Shown: positions 17,639 to 26,656, counted from the stretch's first letter. The stretch: DNA of 64,000 bases from DASVTR01 sp036387475 (GCA_036387475.1 DASVTR010000006.1:124001-188000), one strand, 5' to 3'. The notes: generated from the sequence alone by a model not told the origin. Numbers and translations: made by a program.

Positions 17639-17682
17639 TAAAAGAAGAGAGCGGAGCTACCGTGCTCCGCTCTCTTCTTTTA
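17639..17682 (+). terminator. Rho-independent terminator of the S8 peptidase gene
   Basis: A perfect stem of about 19 bp (AAAGAAGAGAGCGGAGC and its complement) with the 6-nt loop TACCGT lies 20 bp after the stop and closes with a run of T. The A-rich left foot could also serve the opposite strand, where the NicO gene ends at 17786. Confidence 0.92.
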
Positions 17683-17785
17683 TGTTTCCGCCGATGCCGT
17701 TATTTAACTCTGCTCAGGAGCGCCTGCTGTCAAACTTTTTAAATACTTCTCTGCGCGTTGGGCTGCTTTAATTGTCCTGGCCGGT

Positions 17786-18514
17786 TCAACGGAATAAGCT
17801 GCGCGTGAAGCCAATCTCGTAGACCATGAACAGGCCAAACCCTAAGCTGAAGAGACCGGCCAGCCCGCGCATCGCCAGATTTGCGCGATTAAAGCGTGTA
17901 GCCGTCAAATAGAGCGGCAACCCGACCAGCGCGCTCATTAACATCATCCCGCCAATCGAGCCGAAGCCGAAGACCATGGTATAGAGAAGCACTACGAGCG
18001 GCGACGAGATGGTTGAGAGAACGAGCAGCATCAGCGCTGCGCTGCCTGCCAGTCCATGAACCATGCCGACCAGCAATGGACGCACGCCGAGACGAAAGCC
18101 GTGGTGCGTCTGAGGGTCTGTTTCGGGCGTGCCGTCGTGCATGTGCGGGTGAATGTGCGAGCGCCCGCCGTGCCTATGTACGTGCAGGTGCAGATGTCCT
18201 CCGCGCGCGAGTTTTCTGAGAGCGTTTGCGCCGAGCGCAGTCAGCATCAGGCCAACACAGAATTCGAGCATCAGCGCCATCCTCTCGCTGACCTCTACGT
18301 TCAACAGAATGATAAGAACGCCTGCGATAAGCAGCGAGATAGTATGGCCGATGCCCCAGAGGCCGCCAACCAGCAACGAACCCAACAAGCTCTTGCGCTC
18401 GCTAACAATGGTTGAAACGGATGCCAGATGGTCTACTTCGACCGCGTGCTTTAAGCCCAACACAAAGCCGAAAGTGAGCGCCGAAGCGGTTGAGAGCGAA
18501 CTCATCTCTGTCAT
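17786..18514 (-). CDS. NicO/UreH-family nickel-cobalt transporter-like membrane protein
   Basis: 242 residues from ATG 18514. The first helix carries H23-x4-D28-H29 (LKHAVEVDHL), the metal-selectivity motif of NiCoT/NicO permeases, and helix 2 has GLWGIGHTISLLIAG. Six or more hydrophobic segments are visible. Between helices 3 and 4 (about residues 105-140) is a loop with eleven histidines (LHLHVHRH, HIHPHMH), typical for Ni or Co handling. Likely function is nickel or cobalt transport across the inner membrane; direction (uptake or efflux) is not deducible. No urease, hydrogenase or cobalamin genes are adjacent, and no metal riboswitch was recognised upstream. Confidence 0.82.
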   Translation of the reverse strand: MTEMSSLSTASALTFGFVLGLKHAVEVDHLASVSTIVSERKSLLGSLLVGGLWGIGHTISLLIAGVLIILLNVEVSERMALMLEFCVGLMLTALGANALRKLARGGHLHLHVHRHGGRSHIHPHMHDGTPETDPQTHHGFRLGVRPLLVGMVHGLAGSAALMLLVLSTISSPLVVLLYTMVFGFGSIGGMMLMSALVGLPLYLTATRFNRANLAMRGLAGLFSLGFGLFMVYEIGFTRSLFR

Positions 18515-18847
18515 ATAAAAGGTTCTCGTAAACCCGACTACTAGGATACGACTTTCAATAGTGAAAGCAGCGTGTACCTGTGAGCATCGCCGGACATTGT
18601 GTCCTGCTGATTGCTAAAGTTTAAAGTTAGCGGCTCGCCTTAACAAATCTGGGCCAACTCGTCGGCGACGAGCATAGCAATGATACGCGTTCTGCCAAAG
18701 CTGTCCTTAGAGCAATGAAGCTTGAGTTTGAGAAGCTATAGCGTTAACGTTGTTCGGCTTGAGGGCGTCCGTCTTACTTCTGAGCAATGATATAAAGAGA
18801 TTAATAAACGGGGCGGCGACCCTCAACCATCAGGGAGGAATCAGGTC
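18515..18847. other. Intergenic region between divergent genes
   Basis: 333 bp between the NicO gene and the 18848 gene. I see a good ribosome site (AGGGAGG, 8-9 nt before ATG 18848) but no clear promoter boxes, repeats or RNA structure. Confidence 0.6.
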
Positions 18848-19336
18848 ATGGGAATCAGAGACAACTTTACGCCCGAAGAGTGGAAGAGTTTATTGAAGGC
18901 TCCGATGCTGGTGAGCTATGCGATTGCCGGAGCGGCTCCGAGCGGCGAAGAAGGTTTTATACAGGAGATGTCTGCTGTGGCTGATGCCATCATCGAAGGC
19001 GGCGAGCAGGCCGCCAAAGCATCTTTGCTCGAAGCGGTCGTCGCAGACATTGTTGCCAACGCCGGAGACGAGATGCGTGGGCCGACAGAAAAAATCTCAG
19101 TCGGGGAAATCAAAAACAGGGCGCTTGTGAATTGCCAGAGCGTCGCCTTGTTGCTGCAAACGAAGGCCAGCCCGGAAGAGGCCGACGCTTACAAGCGTTG
19201 GTTAATAGCCGTGGCCCAAAAGGTCGCGGCTGCTGCCAAGGAGGGCGGCATCTTCGGCTTCGGCGGAAAGCAGGTGAGCGAAAGCGAAACGGCGACCATC
19301 AATGAAATCGCAGCGGCGCTCAGCATTGAAGCCTAA
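18848..19336 (+). CDS. Small helical cytoplasmic protein, unknown function
   Basis: 162 residues, ATG 18848 with AGGGAGG upstream. No signal peptide or membrane segment. It is rich in Ala and Glu and predicted almost all alpha-helical (FTPEEWKSLLKAPMLVSYAI, SPEEADAYKRWLIAVAQKVA). Pieces such as GGIFGFGGKQVSESE resemble a loop between two helices. I do not recognise the family; a TerB-like or other small helical-bundle fold is possible but unproven. The GNAT gene begins 15 bp after its stop, so the two are probably one transcript. Confidence 0.7.
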   Translation: MGIRDNFTPEEWKSLLKAPMLVSYAIAGAAPSGEEGFIQEMSAVADAIIEGGEQAAKASLLEAVVADIVANAGDEMRGPTEKISVGEIKNRALVNCQSVALLLQTKASPEEADAYKRWLIAVAQKVAAAAKEGGIFGFGGKQVSESETATINEIAAALSIEA

Positions 19337-19351
19337 GCTCAACTTGCGCGA

Positions 19352-19801
19352 ATGGAGATAACTTTCAAACCAGCGGACGCAACTCATAGCGCTCTCTTAA
19401 TAGAGATGATGCGCGAGCTTTACGCACACGATCATATCCCGTTTGATGAGCAGTCGGCTCTTTCAGCCTTGCGCCAACTCCTCGCAGATGCTTCGTTCGG
19501 GAGAGTGTATCTGATGTTGGCTGGCGGCGATGTCGCCGGTTACATTGTTTTAACGTTAGGCTTTAGCCTCGAATATCATGGCCGCGATGCCTTGATAGAT
19601 GAAATCTATGTCAGGGAGGATTATCGCGGGCGCGGCATAGGAACGCGTGGCCTGGAGTTTATCGAAGGCATCTGCCGTGAGTTGGAAGTAAAGGCATTAC
19701 ACCTTGCTGTGGAGCGGGCAAACCGAAATGCACAGGCCGTCTATCGGAGGGCGGGATTTGTAGAGCACGACAGGTATTTGATGACCAAGTGGGTCGAATG
19801 A
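19352..19801 (+). CDS. GNAT-family N-acetyltransferase
   Basis: 149 residues, ATG 19352, cytoplasmic. The acetyl-CoA pyrophosphate-binding motif A is clear: EIYVREDYRGRGIGTRGLEF (R/Q-x-x-G-x-G form). It is followed by motif B, LHLAVERANRNAQAVYRRAG, and the terminal strand FVEHDRYLMTKW. It should transfer an acetyl group from acetyl-CoA to an amine; whether that is a protein, amino acid or small molecule cannot be told. Probably an operon partner of the preceding small helical protein; it converges with the hydrolase gene that ends 16 bp away. Confidence 0.87.
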   Translation: MEITFKPADATHSALLIEMMRELYAHDHIPFDEQSALSALRQLLADASFGRVYLMLAGGDVAGYIVLTLGFSLEYHGRDALIDEIYVREDYRGRGIGTRGLEFIEGICRELEVKALHLAVERANRNAQAVYRRAGFVEHDRYLMTKWVE

Positions 19802-19816
19802 AGTGCACAGAAAGCT

Positions 19817-20704
19817 TTAGTTCTCGTTCAAGAATTCCAGCACGGCCTTGTTAAATTCCCCTGGCTTATCAAGGTGCAGCAGGTGCGCGCCGCCCTGAAT
19901 CAAGACTCTTTTCGCCCCGCCGATGCCTGCTACCAGCTTGCCCGTTATCTCTCTGTAAGCGGGATGATCGTTTTCACCTTCGATGACCAGCACGCGTGCT
20001 CGCATCTCTGAAAGCCTCTCGCTGGCGGGTGGCTCGACGGGCTGCCAGAGCACGACGAGAGGGAATTCGGATTCAAACATATCGCGGTTATCCTGATAGA
20101 TTTGCCTCATCTTTTCCTGCGCGGCCCGGTTCTCCTGAGAGATGAAGAATGGCAGGTCTAAGAGAAACTGAACCATTCGCTCAAAGCCCTCTTTTTTCGC
20201 CATCGCCGTGAGCGCCAACACGCTGTCCACATTGGCCTTTGATTTCGCATCGCTGCTCGTGCCCGTCGCGGCCAGAATCAGATGGTCTACCATTTCAGGA
20301 TGGTCGAGGGTAAAATCAATCGCTATCGCTCCCGAAAACGAGAGGCCGACGATGTGCGCCTTCTTGATTTTGAGAAACTTGAGCAGAGCGTAGAGGTCTT
20401 GGCTGTGAGAAAAAGGCTGGCGCGGTCGCTCCGATTTTCCAATGCCGCGAATGTCATAGCGTATGACCTGATACTGCTTGGCGAAGGTCTCGAATTGATT
20501 ATCCCAGGCCCTTCTATCCAGAGTTCCGCCGCCGCTCAGTAAGACCAGAGGAAAGCCTTTGCCCTTGACTTCGTAATAAAGGCTCGTCCCATTCACCTTT
20601 GCCATTCCCTGCTTCATTGGTTCCGCGCCTCCTGCTTCGTTAAAGGCGACAAGGAGGATGAGCATTGACAGCAGTCGGCGCATGTGTGCATGAAAGATGC
20701 TCAC
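19817..20704 (-). CDS. Exported alpha/beta-fold hydrolase
   Basis: About 295 residues from GTG 20704, chosen for the perfect GGAGG at 20715-20719 with a 10-nt spacer; an ATG at 20683 would shorten it by seven residues. A leader (RRLLSMLILLVAF) precedes the core. The core has the oxyanion segment LLSGGGTLDRRAWD, the nucleophile elbow GLSFSGA, an acid near VIEGENDHP and the histidine GGAHLLHLDKPGEF, a complete Ser-Asp-His triad in canonical order. YDIRGIGKSERP is the usual strand-4 motif. Substrate unknown; related enzymes include esterases, lactonases and haloperoxidase-like proteins. Confidence 0.87.
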   Translation of the reverse strand: MSIFHAHMRRLLSMLILLVAFNEAGGAEPMKQGMAKVNGTSLYYEVKGKGFPLVLLSGGGTLDRRAWDNQFETFAKQYQVIRYDIRGIGKSERPRQPFSHSQDLYALLKFLKIKKAHIVGLSFSGAIAIDFTLDHPEMVDHLILAATGTSSDAKSKANVDSVLALTAMAKKEGFERMVQFLLDLPFFISQENRAAQEKMRQIYQDNRDMFESEFPLVVLWQPVEPPASERLSEMRARVLVIEGENDHPAYREITGKLVAGIGGAKRVLIQGGAHLLHLDKPGEFNKAVLEFLNEN

Positions 20705-20748
20705 AGCTTGCGTGCCTCCGAGTTTGATTTCCCGCAAAGAGCATTGGC

Positions 20749-21156
20749 CTAGCCGCGCAGCGCAGTTTTGTTGTACGCCCTGCGCGTCACCCTGCCTATC
20801 CGCCGATCTCCTCTCAGGATTAGCTCACATGCTCTGAAGGCGTATTCCTCAAAGTCCTCCAGCCTTGAGGAGAGGATGACCCAGCCAGAGCCGCTCTTAG
20901 CGGACTTCCAGAAACAGCGCCTTGGGAGCGTGGGAAACTCCCTGCGCAGGCTTTCAATGTGTTCGGCCTCAGTATAAAGCCAGACACCGTTATATTGCGG
21001 CTGCTTAATGCTCTCCCTCAGTGAAAGCAGAAGCTTGTCATCCAGATAAACGTATGTGAAGCCGAACATCTGCCTGACAAGAGGACGCAGCGAAAGCAGT
21101 TCGTCAAGAACAAACTGAAAAGGAGCTTGCCTTTTAGCGTCAACGCCCGCCTTCAT
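20749..21156 (-). CDS. Small conserved-looking protein, possibly YjbR/TfoX-like fold
   Basis: About 136 residues (ATG 21156; a GTG at 21165 is an alternative). No signal peptide. Segments such as FGFTYVYLDDKLLLSLRES, GVWLYTEAEHIESLRREFP and WVILSSRLEDFEEYAF suggest alternating beta strands and helices like the small TfoX/YjbR (MmcQ) fold. This is a resemblance, not an identification. The basic end (RRIGRVTRRAYNKT) could bind nucleic acid. It lies 45 bp upstream of the hydrolase gene on the same strand. Confidence 0.6.
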   Translation of the reverse strand: MKAGVDAKRQAPFQFVLDELLSLRPLVRQMFGFTYVYLDDKLLLSLRESIKQPQYNGVWLYTEAEHIESLRREFPTLPRRCFWKSAKSGSGWVILSSRLEDFEEYAFRACELILRGDRRIGRVTRRAYNKTALRG

Positions 21157-21203
21157 CGTCCTCACGTCTCACATTAACCGACGCATCATCTGCCGCCAAC
21201 GCT

Positions 21204-23624
21204 CTAATAATAAAACAAACTGCCTGCGGTAGAAAATTCCCCGGACGGTTTGATGTTGACAAGCGCGCTCTTGCTGGTCACGCCGCGATAATTGATGCTG
21301 AGCCATATCTCGCTTCGACTCGCGAGTTCGTCGGGTAACTTCAGGATTATTTGCGTCAGCCAGTCAGACTGCGAAACCGCGCCGACAAATTCTACTGTTA
21401 GTGGATAGATGTTGTTTTGAGAATCTTCGGCCTGTGCCGTCAGAGCAGATGCGCCGTTAATGGGCATCAACGACACGTTGACGGCAAAGAGCGTTATGCG
21501 TGCGCGATGATCGCGGCTGAGATTATTCGTTGTGATGAGAGGAAACGGGCCGCGTATCCAGGTCACAGAATCAAGGCCGACGGCGCTCAATGAATTCTCT
21601 TCCGTGAGCAGGGCCGGTGCTGTCTTCGGCACTGAGTCGGGCGTCGCTGTAAAGTGAGCGTCCGCGTGATTGGCGCTCAGATTATTGAACGTACGGCTCT
21701 GCGGTTGAAAACCGTAACTGCTCGTTGCTGGCGCAGACGGCATGACAATGTAATTGCCGCCGGATGCTAAATTCCCAAACGAATAATTGCCGTTCTGACG
21801 GGTTCGCGCGACGCCTGTCCGCGACCCGCTTAAAGTGACAATCACATCGCGCAGAGCATTGCCGCTTTGGTCTGTCAGACGACCGCCCAGGCTATGGACG
21901 CCGAGCGTCGCAGTGATGCCCTGGCTCGCGTTGAAATACGTTCCGCTCGCGCTTGTCTCCAGTTTGACGGCGCGCACCATGTATGTAGACGCTCCCGTCG
22001 GCGCACTTGCATCAATGAAGCTTGTGCCTTGTATCAATGCGGAATTGATTTTCGAGAACGGGCCGGAGGGTGCGTTGGCCCTATAGACGTGGTAGCCAAG
22101 GACGCTATCGGGCGAAGCAGTCCAGTTCAGAGATACGCTTCCGGTTGTTGTTGGCGTCGCAGCGACGCGTAGCGCTGATGGTGGAGCGACCGTAAACATT
22201 CGCAGGGTCGGGTCGCCCATCAAAGAAAGATGAATCGAATTGGGCCAGTTAGTGGGATAAAGCGCGTTGGAAGCGTTCTGCGTCAGACGCGTGCTATAGC
22301 CGATTGTTTCTCCCAGCGCCATGTGTTCAAAGTGCCAGTGGGGTCGTCCAGCCCAGGCAGAGGTCAGGCCGTACGTGTTGGTCGCCAGAGGTGCGCGCAA
22401 GAAATTATCCTTCGTATCCCAATCGCCAAACCAACTGCCGAAAAGCATCGTGAAGACTACTCTGGGGTCTTTCGCAGCGAAGTCATGGGTGCTCCCGATG
22501 CCTTCGGCGCTGGTATATTTACCGCCCCCGCTACCATAAGCCCACAGGTACGTTTGCGTCGTGAGCGTCGTGAACCAGTCTTTCTCCTCGACATTCGCCG
22601 CGCCGAAAAATGCGTTGAAGTTTCGCCAGCCGGAAGCGGCGAAAGCCTCGCCGTTCATATAGCCAAAGTTATCGTCAATCAGTGCGCGCCGCTCTACCGT
22701 CAAGAGATGATGGCGAAAGCTGTGATCCTTATTCAAATACTGCCGCAGCAGATCAAGCTCGGTCTTCGGAGCAAAGGCGGGCAAATCAGATAAATCAACT
22801 CGCCCGACTTGCAGTTCAAGAGCGCCGGGGATAACGCTCTGGTCATATTTGCCGTCGCCTTTGATATTACTCTGCGGGCCTGAGGTCTCAATGGTGAGGT
22901 TCTGCTCATCCGTCCAGATGCCATCCATGTCGCCGTAAAACGCGTCGGTGGGCCAAGCGCCGAAGTGGCTCTCGTGTCCGTCCGGCGCGATTGCGCCCGC
23001 GTATGGCACAGGGACATGACCGAACAAAAAGACAGCCCTCACATTTTCCGGGTCGCTGTCGTAGTCCGCCTTAATTAGAGACTTGACGTTTGCCACCTTC
23101 TCCGCACGCGAGACATCATGGCGGAGAACAATCCAACCGTCGCCGACAAGGTCTTGCTCAAGGCGCGCCAACTCTGCGGCCAAATCGGCGGCGAATGTAT
23201 TATCAACGATGAGGACGACCTTCCCGCGATAATCGACGAGCGGCACTTCGATTCCGGCTGCTATGTAGCCGTAGGCAGAGCCATACAAGATTGTGTTCTG
23301 CTCCACCTGATATTCATATTTGATTCCTGCCGAGACGCTCTGGTCAACGTAGCTGACGGCATCACCCGGCAGAGAAGCGATGGCGCTTCCCCACGCAGCT
23401 TCGCCGATTTGTTTACGATAGACGTGTGTATTCTTCGCGTTGAGATTACTGGGCCAGTTGAGCGTTATTCGGGGCGGCGACTTTTGGGCCACGGCACTGA
23501 CCTTGACCGCCTTTTCCGCTGCCGACTGGCCGTAGGCTTTTTCCTGTAAGCACAAGAAAGCCGCCAGCACGGCGACGCAGACAAAAAGCGACCCCTGATA
23601 AAAGGCGCAACGGCGGGCCGACAT
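21204..23624 (-). CDS. Large secreted multidomain protein (C25-like fold region, FN3, CnaB-type domains)
   Basis: 806 residues, ATG 23624 with GGGAG upstream, signal peptide ending near AYGQ. Residues about 35-125 look like fibronectin-type III (SPPRITLNWPSNLNAKNTHV, KYEYQVEQN). Residues about 130-470 (VVLIVDNTFAADLAAELARL, VRAVFLFGHVPVPYAG, FTMLFGSWFGDWDTKDNF) resemble the caspase-like fold of C25/gingipain peptidases, but where a catalytic cysteine is expected I see FGSWFG, so activity is doubtful. A second FN3 (about 485-575; VSLNWTASPDSVLGYHVYRA) and a carboxypeptidase-regulatory domain (about 580-660; GGRLTDQSGNALRDVIVTLS) follow, then an Ig-like end. Probably an extracellular or surface protein. 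Large for a single-gene transcript; the next gene upstream is 400 bp away. Confidence 0.78.
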   Translation of the reverse strand: MSARRCAFYQGSLFVCVAVLAAFLCLQEKAYGQSAAEKAVKVSAVAQKSPPRITLNWPSNLNAKNTHVYRKQIGEAAWGSAIASLPGDAVSYVDQSVSAGIKYEYQVEQNTILYGSAYGYIAAGIEVPLVDYRGKVVLIVDNTFAADLAAELARLEQDLVGDGWIVLRHDVSRAEKVANVKSLIKADYDSDPENVRAVFLFGHVPVPYAGAIAPDGHESHFGAWPTDAFYGDMDGIWTDEQNLTIETSGPQSNIKGDGKYDQSVIPGALELQVGRVDLSDLPAFAPKTELDLLRQYLNKDHSFRHHLLTVERRALIDDNFGYMNGEAFAASGWRNFNAFFGAANVEEKDWFTTLTTQTYLWAYGSGGGKYTSAEGIGSTHDFAAKDPRVVFTMLFGSWFGDWDTKDNFLRAPLATNTYGLTSAWAGRPHWHFEHMALGETIGYSTRLTQNASNALYPTNWPNSIHLSLMGDPTLRMFTVAPPSALRVAATPTTTGSVSLNWTASPDSVLGYHVYRANAPSGPFSKINSALIQGTSFIDASAPTGASTYMVRAVKLETSASGTYFNASQGITATLGVHSLGGRLTDQSGNALRDVIVTLSGSRTGVARTRQNGNYSFGNLASGGNYIVMPSAPATSSYGFQPQSRTFNNLSANHADAHFTATPDSVPKTAPALLTEENSLSAVGLDSVTWIRGPFPLITTNNLSRDHRARITLFAVNVSLMPINGASALTAQAEDSQNNIYPLTVEFVGAVSQSDWLTQIILKLPDELASRSEIWLSINYRGVTSKSALVNIKPSGEFSTAGSLFYY

Positions 23625-23883
23625 TATTTGTGACTCCCAGGCAGGGAAAACTGTTTGATGGACACGCTACGTCCTGTTTGAATTCATCCGGCGGGTTCTC
23701 ACACGGAGAGTTGAAGTAATTGTAATCAGAAGGACTTTTGCAGTAGACGAGAGGAAGGGGCAATCAAACGATGCTGAGCGTCGTTTGATTCATTAGCATT
23801 ATTTATTCTGCCGTAGAGGTTGTCAAGATATTTCTCAAACGAGCGGTAGGACAGGTTGGAAAGAGCGGAAAGAAGCTTGAGAT

Positions 23884-23982
23884 TCACCACCGCAGACATA
23901 GAGAGCACAGAGAGGGCACAGAGATTTGAATATCATTGAAGCCTCCGTGCTTGCTCTGCGTTCTCTGTCGCTCGGTGGTTAA
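23884..23982. repeat. Imperfect hairpin repeat of the CACCGCAGA / CTCTGTCG type
   Basis: The 23625-24022 gap holds a left arm CACCACCGCAGACATAGAGA then GCACAGAGAGGGCACAGAG, and a right arm CCTCCGTGCTTGCTCTGCG then TTCTCTGTCGCTCGGTGGTT. The arms pair imperfectly over about 40 bp around an AT-rich loop. It is related to the outer arms of the 28.8-kb hairpin. No gene is seen in the gap. Confidence 0.65.
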
Positions 23983-24022
23983 CGCATGCCTAAAGCTCAT
24001 CCCTGATGAGTTTTTCGCGGCT

Positions 24023-24481
24023 CTACATAGTAGTCTCAGAGAGATTCGACTTGTACTTGGTATTTGTCTTCCGGTCGTTCATCTCAATGTAAATCCAGCT
24101 TGGCGGGACGACATCGCTTTCCAGAGCAAACCATATTTGGCCGAGGTCGTTGTTGCTGCCGAGAGCGCAAAATCCGTAGAGCCGCTTTCCGCTCTGCTCA
24201 TAGATGTCAACCCATGTGCGCGCGGCTTTCGTGTTTGCTCCGCAGGGCGGCAAATCCGGCGCGGCGGCGAAAAGCTCATTCGGATAATCCGCCATATTGG
24301 CGACCGCGTACCTGTATCGTATCCACTGCTTACCGTTGGCCTCGAAAACTTCATATCCCATAAACGCGAGCACAGGGTTTGGTAACGGAGGCGTAGCAGT
24401 CGAACCTCTTTGCGTTGCGAGCAACATCAAAACCAGAACGGTTAAAAGCACTATGGATTTTTTCCCGAAGCTTAATCTCAT
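24023..24481 (-). CDS. Secreted protein of unknown function
   Basis: About 152 residues from ATG 24481, chosen because GAAAGG lies 8 nt upstream and the signal peptide (KKSIVLLTVLVLMLLATQ) starts there; a GTG at 24517 would add 12 residues. The mature protein is small and beta-like, with YEVFEANGKQWIRYRYAVAN, the motif DLPPCGANTKAARTWVDIY and RLYGFCALGSNNDLGQIWFA. Two cysteines (PPCG and GFCA) could form a disulfide in the periplasm. I recall similar short proteins in many environmental bacteria but know no function for them. Flanked by a hairpin repeat downstream. Confidence 0.72.
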   Translation of the reverse strand: MRLSFGKKSIVLLTVLVLMLLATQRGSTATPPLPNPVLAFMGYEVFEANGKQWIRYRYAVANMADYPNELFAAAPDLPPCGANTKAARTWVDIYEQSGKRLYGFCALGSNNDLGQIWFALESDVVPPSWIYIEMNDRKTNTKYKSNLSETTM

Positions 24482-24580
24482 GGTTGCTGCCTTTCTTTGA
24501 AGGTGGGTGAAAGCCACGTCTCATCCTAGATAACTATCTCATTGGATGAGTTGTTAGGTGCAGTGTTTATTGTTAGCGCA

Positions 24581-25099
24581 TCACTTCTGCTGAATCAAAG
24601 ACAAAGCCATCGTAACCATGTCAGTAGTATCTTCGGGCTTCTGAACTTTCGTGTAGAAGTTTGCTGCGTATGCAGTATCGGGTGCGTCATCCAGCGGCAC
24701 TGAGACTATAAAGACTTTCTCCCTGGTGAAGGCGAACCTGACCACGCGCCCGTTGATGACCTGCTCCGAATATTGAAGATACTTGTCTTTATCTTTCGGG
24801 TCTGCTTCTTGCCCCCATGACAATCCCATCGCGTAAGTGATTTTAAGCCCGTTCTTCTTACGTATCTCGCCTGTGGCATTCCCCTCGAAATCCGTTGCGC
24901 CTTTGTGCTTATAGCCTGGGAGCAACTTTATACCATGAGGAGCTTCTTTCTCCGTCGGTTTAGGGTGCAACTGGTCTAATATTTCTTGGCGCGAATCGGT
25001 GTTCTTCTTTTTCTCTTCCTGCGCGGAAGAGAAGATTGGCAAGCACCCTGCAATGACAATCGTGATGAGCAGCTTTAAGCTGAACCAGTACCTATTCAT
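24581..25099 (-). CDS. Exported protein of unknown function, next to an S41 protease
   Basis: About 172 residues from ATG 25099 (GGAAAG 9-10 nt upstream, overlapping the end of the preceding gene); a GTG at 25117 is possible. The leader YWFSLKLLITIVIAGCLPIF contains a cysteine in a weak lipobox-like setting, so either signal peptidase could act. The mature part begins with a charged linker (EEKKKNTDSRQE) and has a compact domain with GLKITYAMGLSWGQEADP and VRFAFTREKVFIVSVPLDD. It is 5 bp after the S41 protease stop, so cotranscribed; a partner or substrate of that protease is a possibility, not shown. Confidence 0.7.
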   Translation of the reverse strand: MNRYWFSLKLLITIVIAGCLPIFSSAQEEKKKNTDSRQEILDQLHPKPTEKEAPHGIKLLPGYKHKGATDFEGNATGEIRKKNGLKITYAMGLSWGQEADPKDKDKYLQYSEQVINGRVVRFAFTREKVFIVSVPLDDAPDTAYAANFYTKVQKPEDTTDMVTMALSLIQQK

Positions 25100-25104
25100 T
25101 GCCT

Positions 25105-26439
25105 TTAATCTTTCCACTCAAGCGGGAAGAGCGTGCCAGCCTTCTCAGCGCTGATTTCCAGGCCCACCAGAGAAGCGGCGTGCGCTAAAACGGGGTCGCG
25201 CTTTGCCGCCAGGTCTGCTGCCGTTGGCAGCATCAACTTATCGGGCACGACGCCGACGCCTTCAAGGCTCTTGCCGTCAGTCATCACCAGATCAGACTCG
25301 GTGATGCTCGCGCCGTAGTGGAGCACTATTTCCTGACCGTGCTTATGCCCGTGAATTCTAGATCGCATGACAGCGCCGGAGCTACGGTCGCCGATGATTG
25401 TGCCGCGCTTCTCCATTTGCACCATCCGCGCCACCACTTCTGAGGCGGAGGCCGAACGGCTATCAATCAGTATGATGAGTTCGCCTTTAAAATTGTCAGC
25501 GCCGCGCGTCTTTGCCATCACGGGCTTTTCTTCCTTCCGGCTCTTTAAATCCCCGATCTTCAAATCATGGTCAAAGAGATGGCCGAGAAGCCGCTGCATC
25601 GTCGTTTCCAAACCGCCGCCATTGCCGCGCAAATCAAGGATGAAGGCTTTACGCTTCTTGACCTTGCTCATCATCTTGTCAATCTCTGTTTCGCTCATGT
25701 CAAACTGCGGCATCTTCCAGATAAAGAAATCAGTGCCGATTTCATAATAACGATGACGATTGTGATAAGCCTCGTTCTCTGCTTCCCTGATGTCCTTGAA
25801 AAGGTCTGTGCCCATGACTATGCTTTTGAGTTGCTCGACCTTCGCCAGCACTTCCAGTTCACGCACTTTGCCTTCGGGGCTTCGCGCGACAAGCTGCATT
25901 TTCGGCTGGGGTGATAATGTGTTGTAGAAGTATTGAAGAATCCACAGGCTGTTTCTGGTCGGCTTATAGGTATTGACTGAGAGCAGTTCGTCGCCCTCCT
26001 TCAGCCCTTTGGCTTCGGCGTCGCTCCCCGGCTTGACGGCTATGATGTAACACTTATCGCCGATGATTTGCATTTGCCAGCCATGCCTGACCTGAAACTG
26101 TCGTTGCGGCGGAATAAAGAAGGTGTGTGAATCCTTAAAGTCGAGCAACGTTTGCGCGATGATCGTCACAATCTGGCTGACCGTCGTGGCCGCCTTGATA
26201 GCCTCATCTGCTTTAGCGAAGCGCGCCTTGACATCTATCCCACGATAGTTCGGGTCGTAGTAGTGCTTCTCGATGTCTCCCTTGATGGCGTCGAGCATTG
26301 TGCGAGCGCGCTCACGCTCAAAGCCAATCGTCTGTGAGTAAGCGGGGCGCAGCGCTGCCGACGTGCACAGCAGGAACAACATAGCGCCAACAGTTAATGC
26401 TTTCATGCTCATTGAGGATAATGAATGGCTGATGCCCAT
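25105..26439 (-). CDS. Exported S41-family (C-terminal processing type) serine protease
   Basis: 444 residues from ATG 26439 (ATGs at 26412 or 26406 would give a shorter leader). Signal peptide ends near AYSQ. An N-terminal helical region is followed by a PDZ domain (about 115-190; VKPGSDAEAKGLKEGDELLS) and the tail-specific protease core with KAFILDLRGNGGG, LIILIDSRSASASEVVARM and GVGVVPDKLMLP. Predicted nucleophile is Ser329 in RSASASE; the usual lysine would be expected about 25 residues later. The enzyme should act in the periplasm or outside on unfolded or tagged proteins. It shares a transcript with the small exported protein downstream. Confidence 0.88.
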   Translation of the reverse strand: MGISHSLSSMSMKALTVGAMLFLLCTSAALRPAYSQTIGFERERARTMLDAIKGDIEKHYYDPNYRGIDVKARFAKADEAIKAATTVSQIVTIIAQTLLDFKDSHTFFIPPQRQFQVRHGWQMQIIGDKCYIIAVKPGSDAEAKGLKEGDELLSVNTYKPTRNSLWILQYFYNTLSPQPKMQLVARSPEGKVRELEVLAKVEQLKSIVMGTDLFKDIREAENEAYHNRHRYYEIGTDFFIWKMPQFDMSETEIDKMMSKVKKRKAFILDLRGNGGGLETTMQRLLGHLFDHDLKIGDLKSRKEEKPVMAKTRGADNFKGELIILIDSRSASASEVVARMVQMEKRGTIIGDRSSGAVMRSRIHGHKHGQEIVLHYGASITESDLVMTDGKSLEGVGVVPDKLMLPTAADLAAKRDPVLAHAASLVGLEISAEKAGTLFPLEWKD

Positions 26440-26656
26440 TTAAATAAAACTTCTCCTTAAACTTTATTGCTTCGACTGCGCCGGTTTTAGTTTGGATTGA
26501 CTGTGGTCTTGAGCGAACAGGGCTTTTCCAGAGCAGCTATCGGGGACAGTTAAATTAACATAAGGACGAACGGAGCGTAAAGCAGAGCGCTTCTTCTCCG
26601 AACGGCTCAGGATGAGAGCCGAAAGTTATTGATGCTACGCTCAAGGGACTCTCAAT

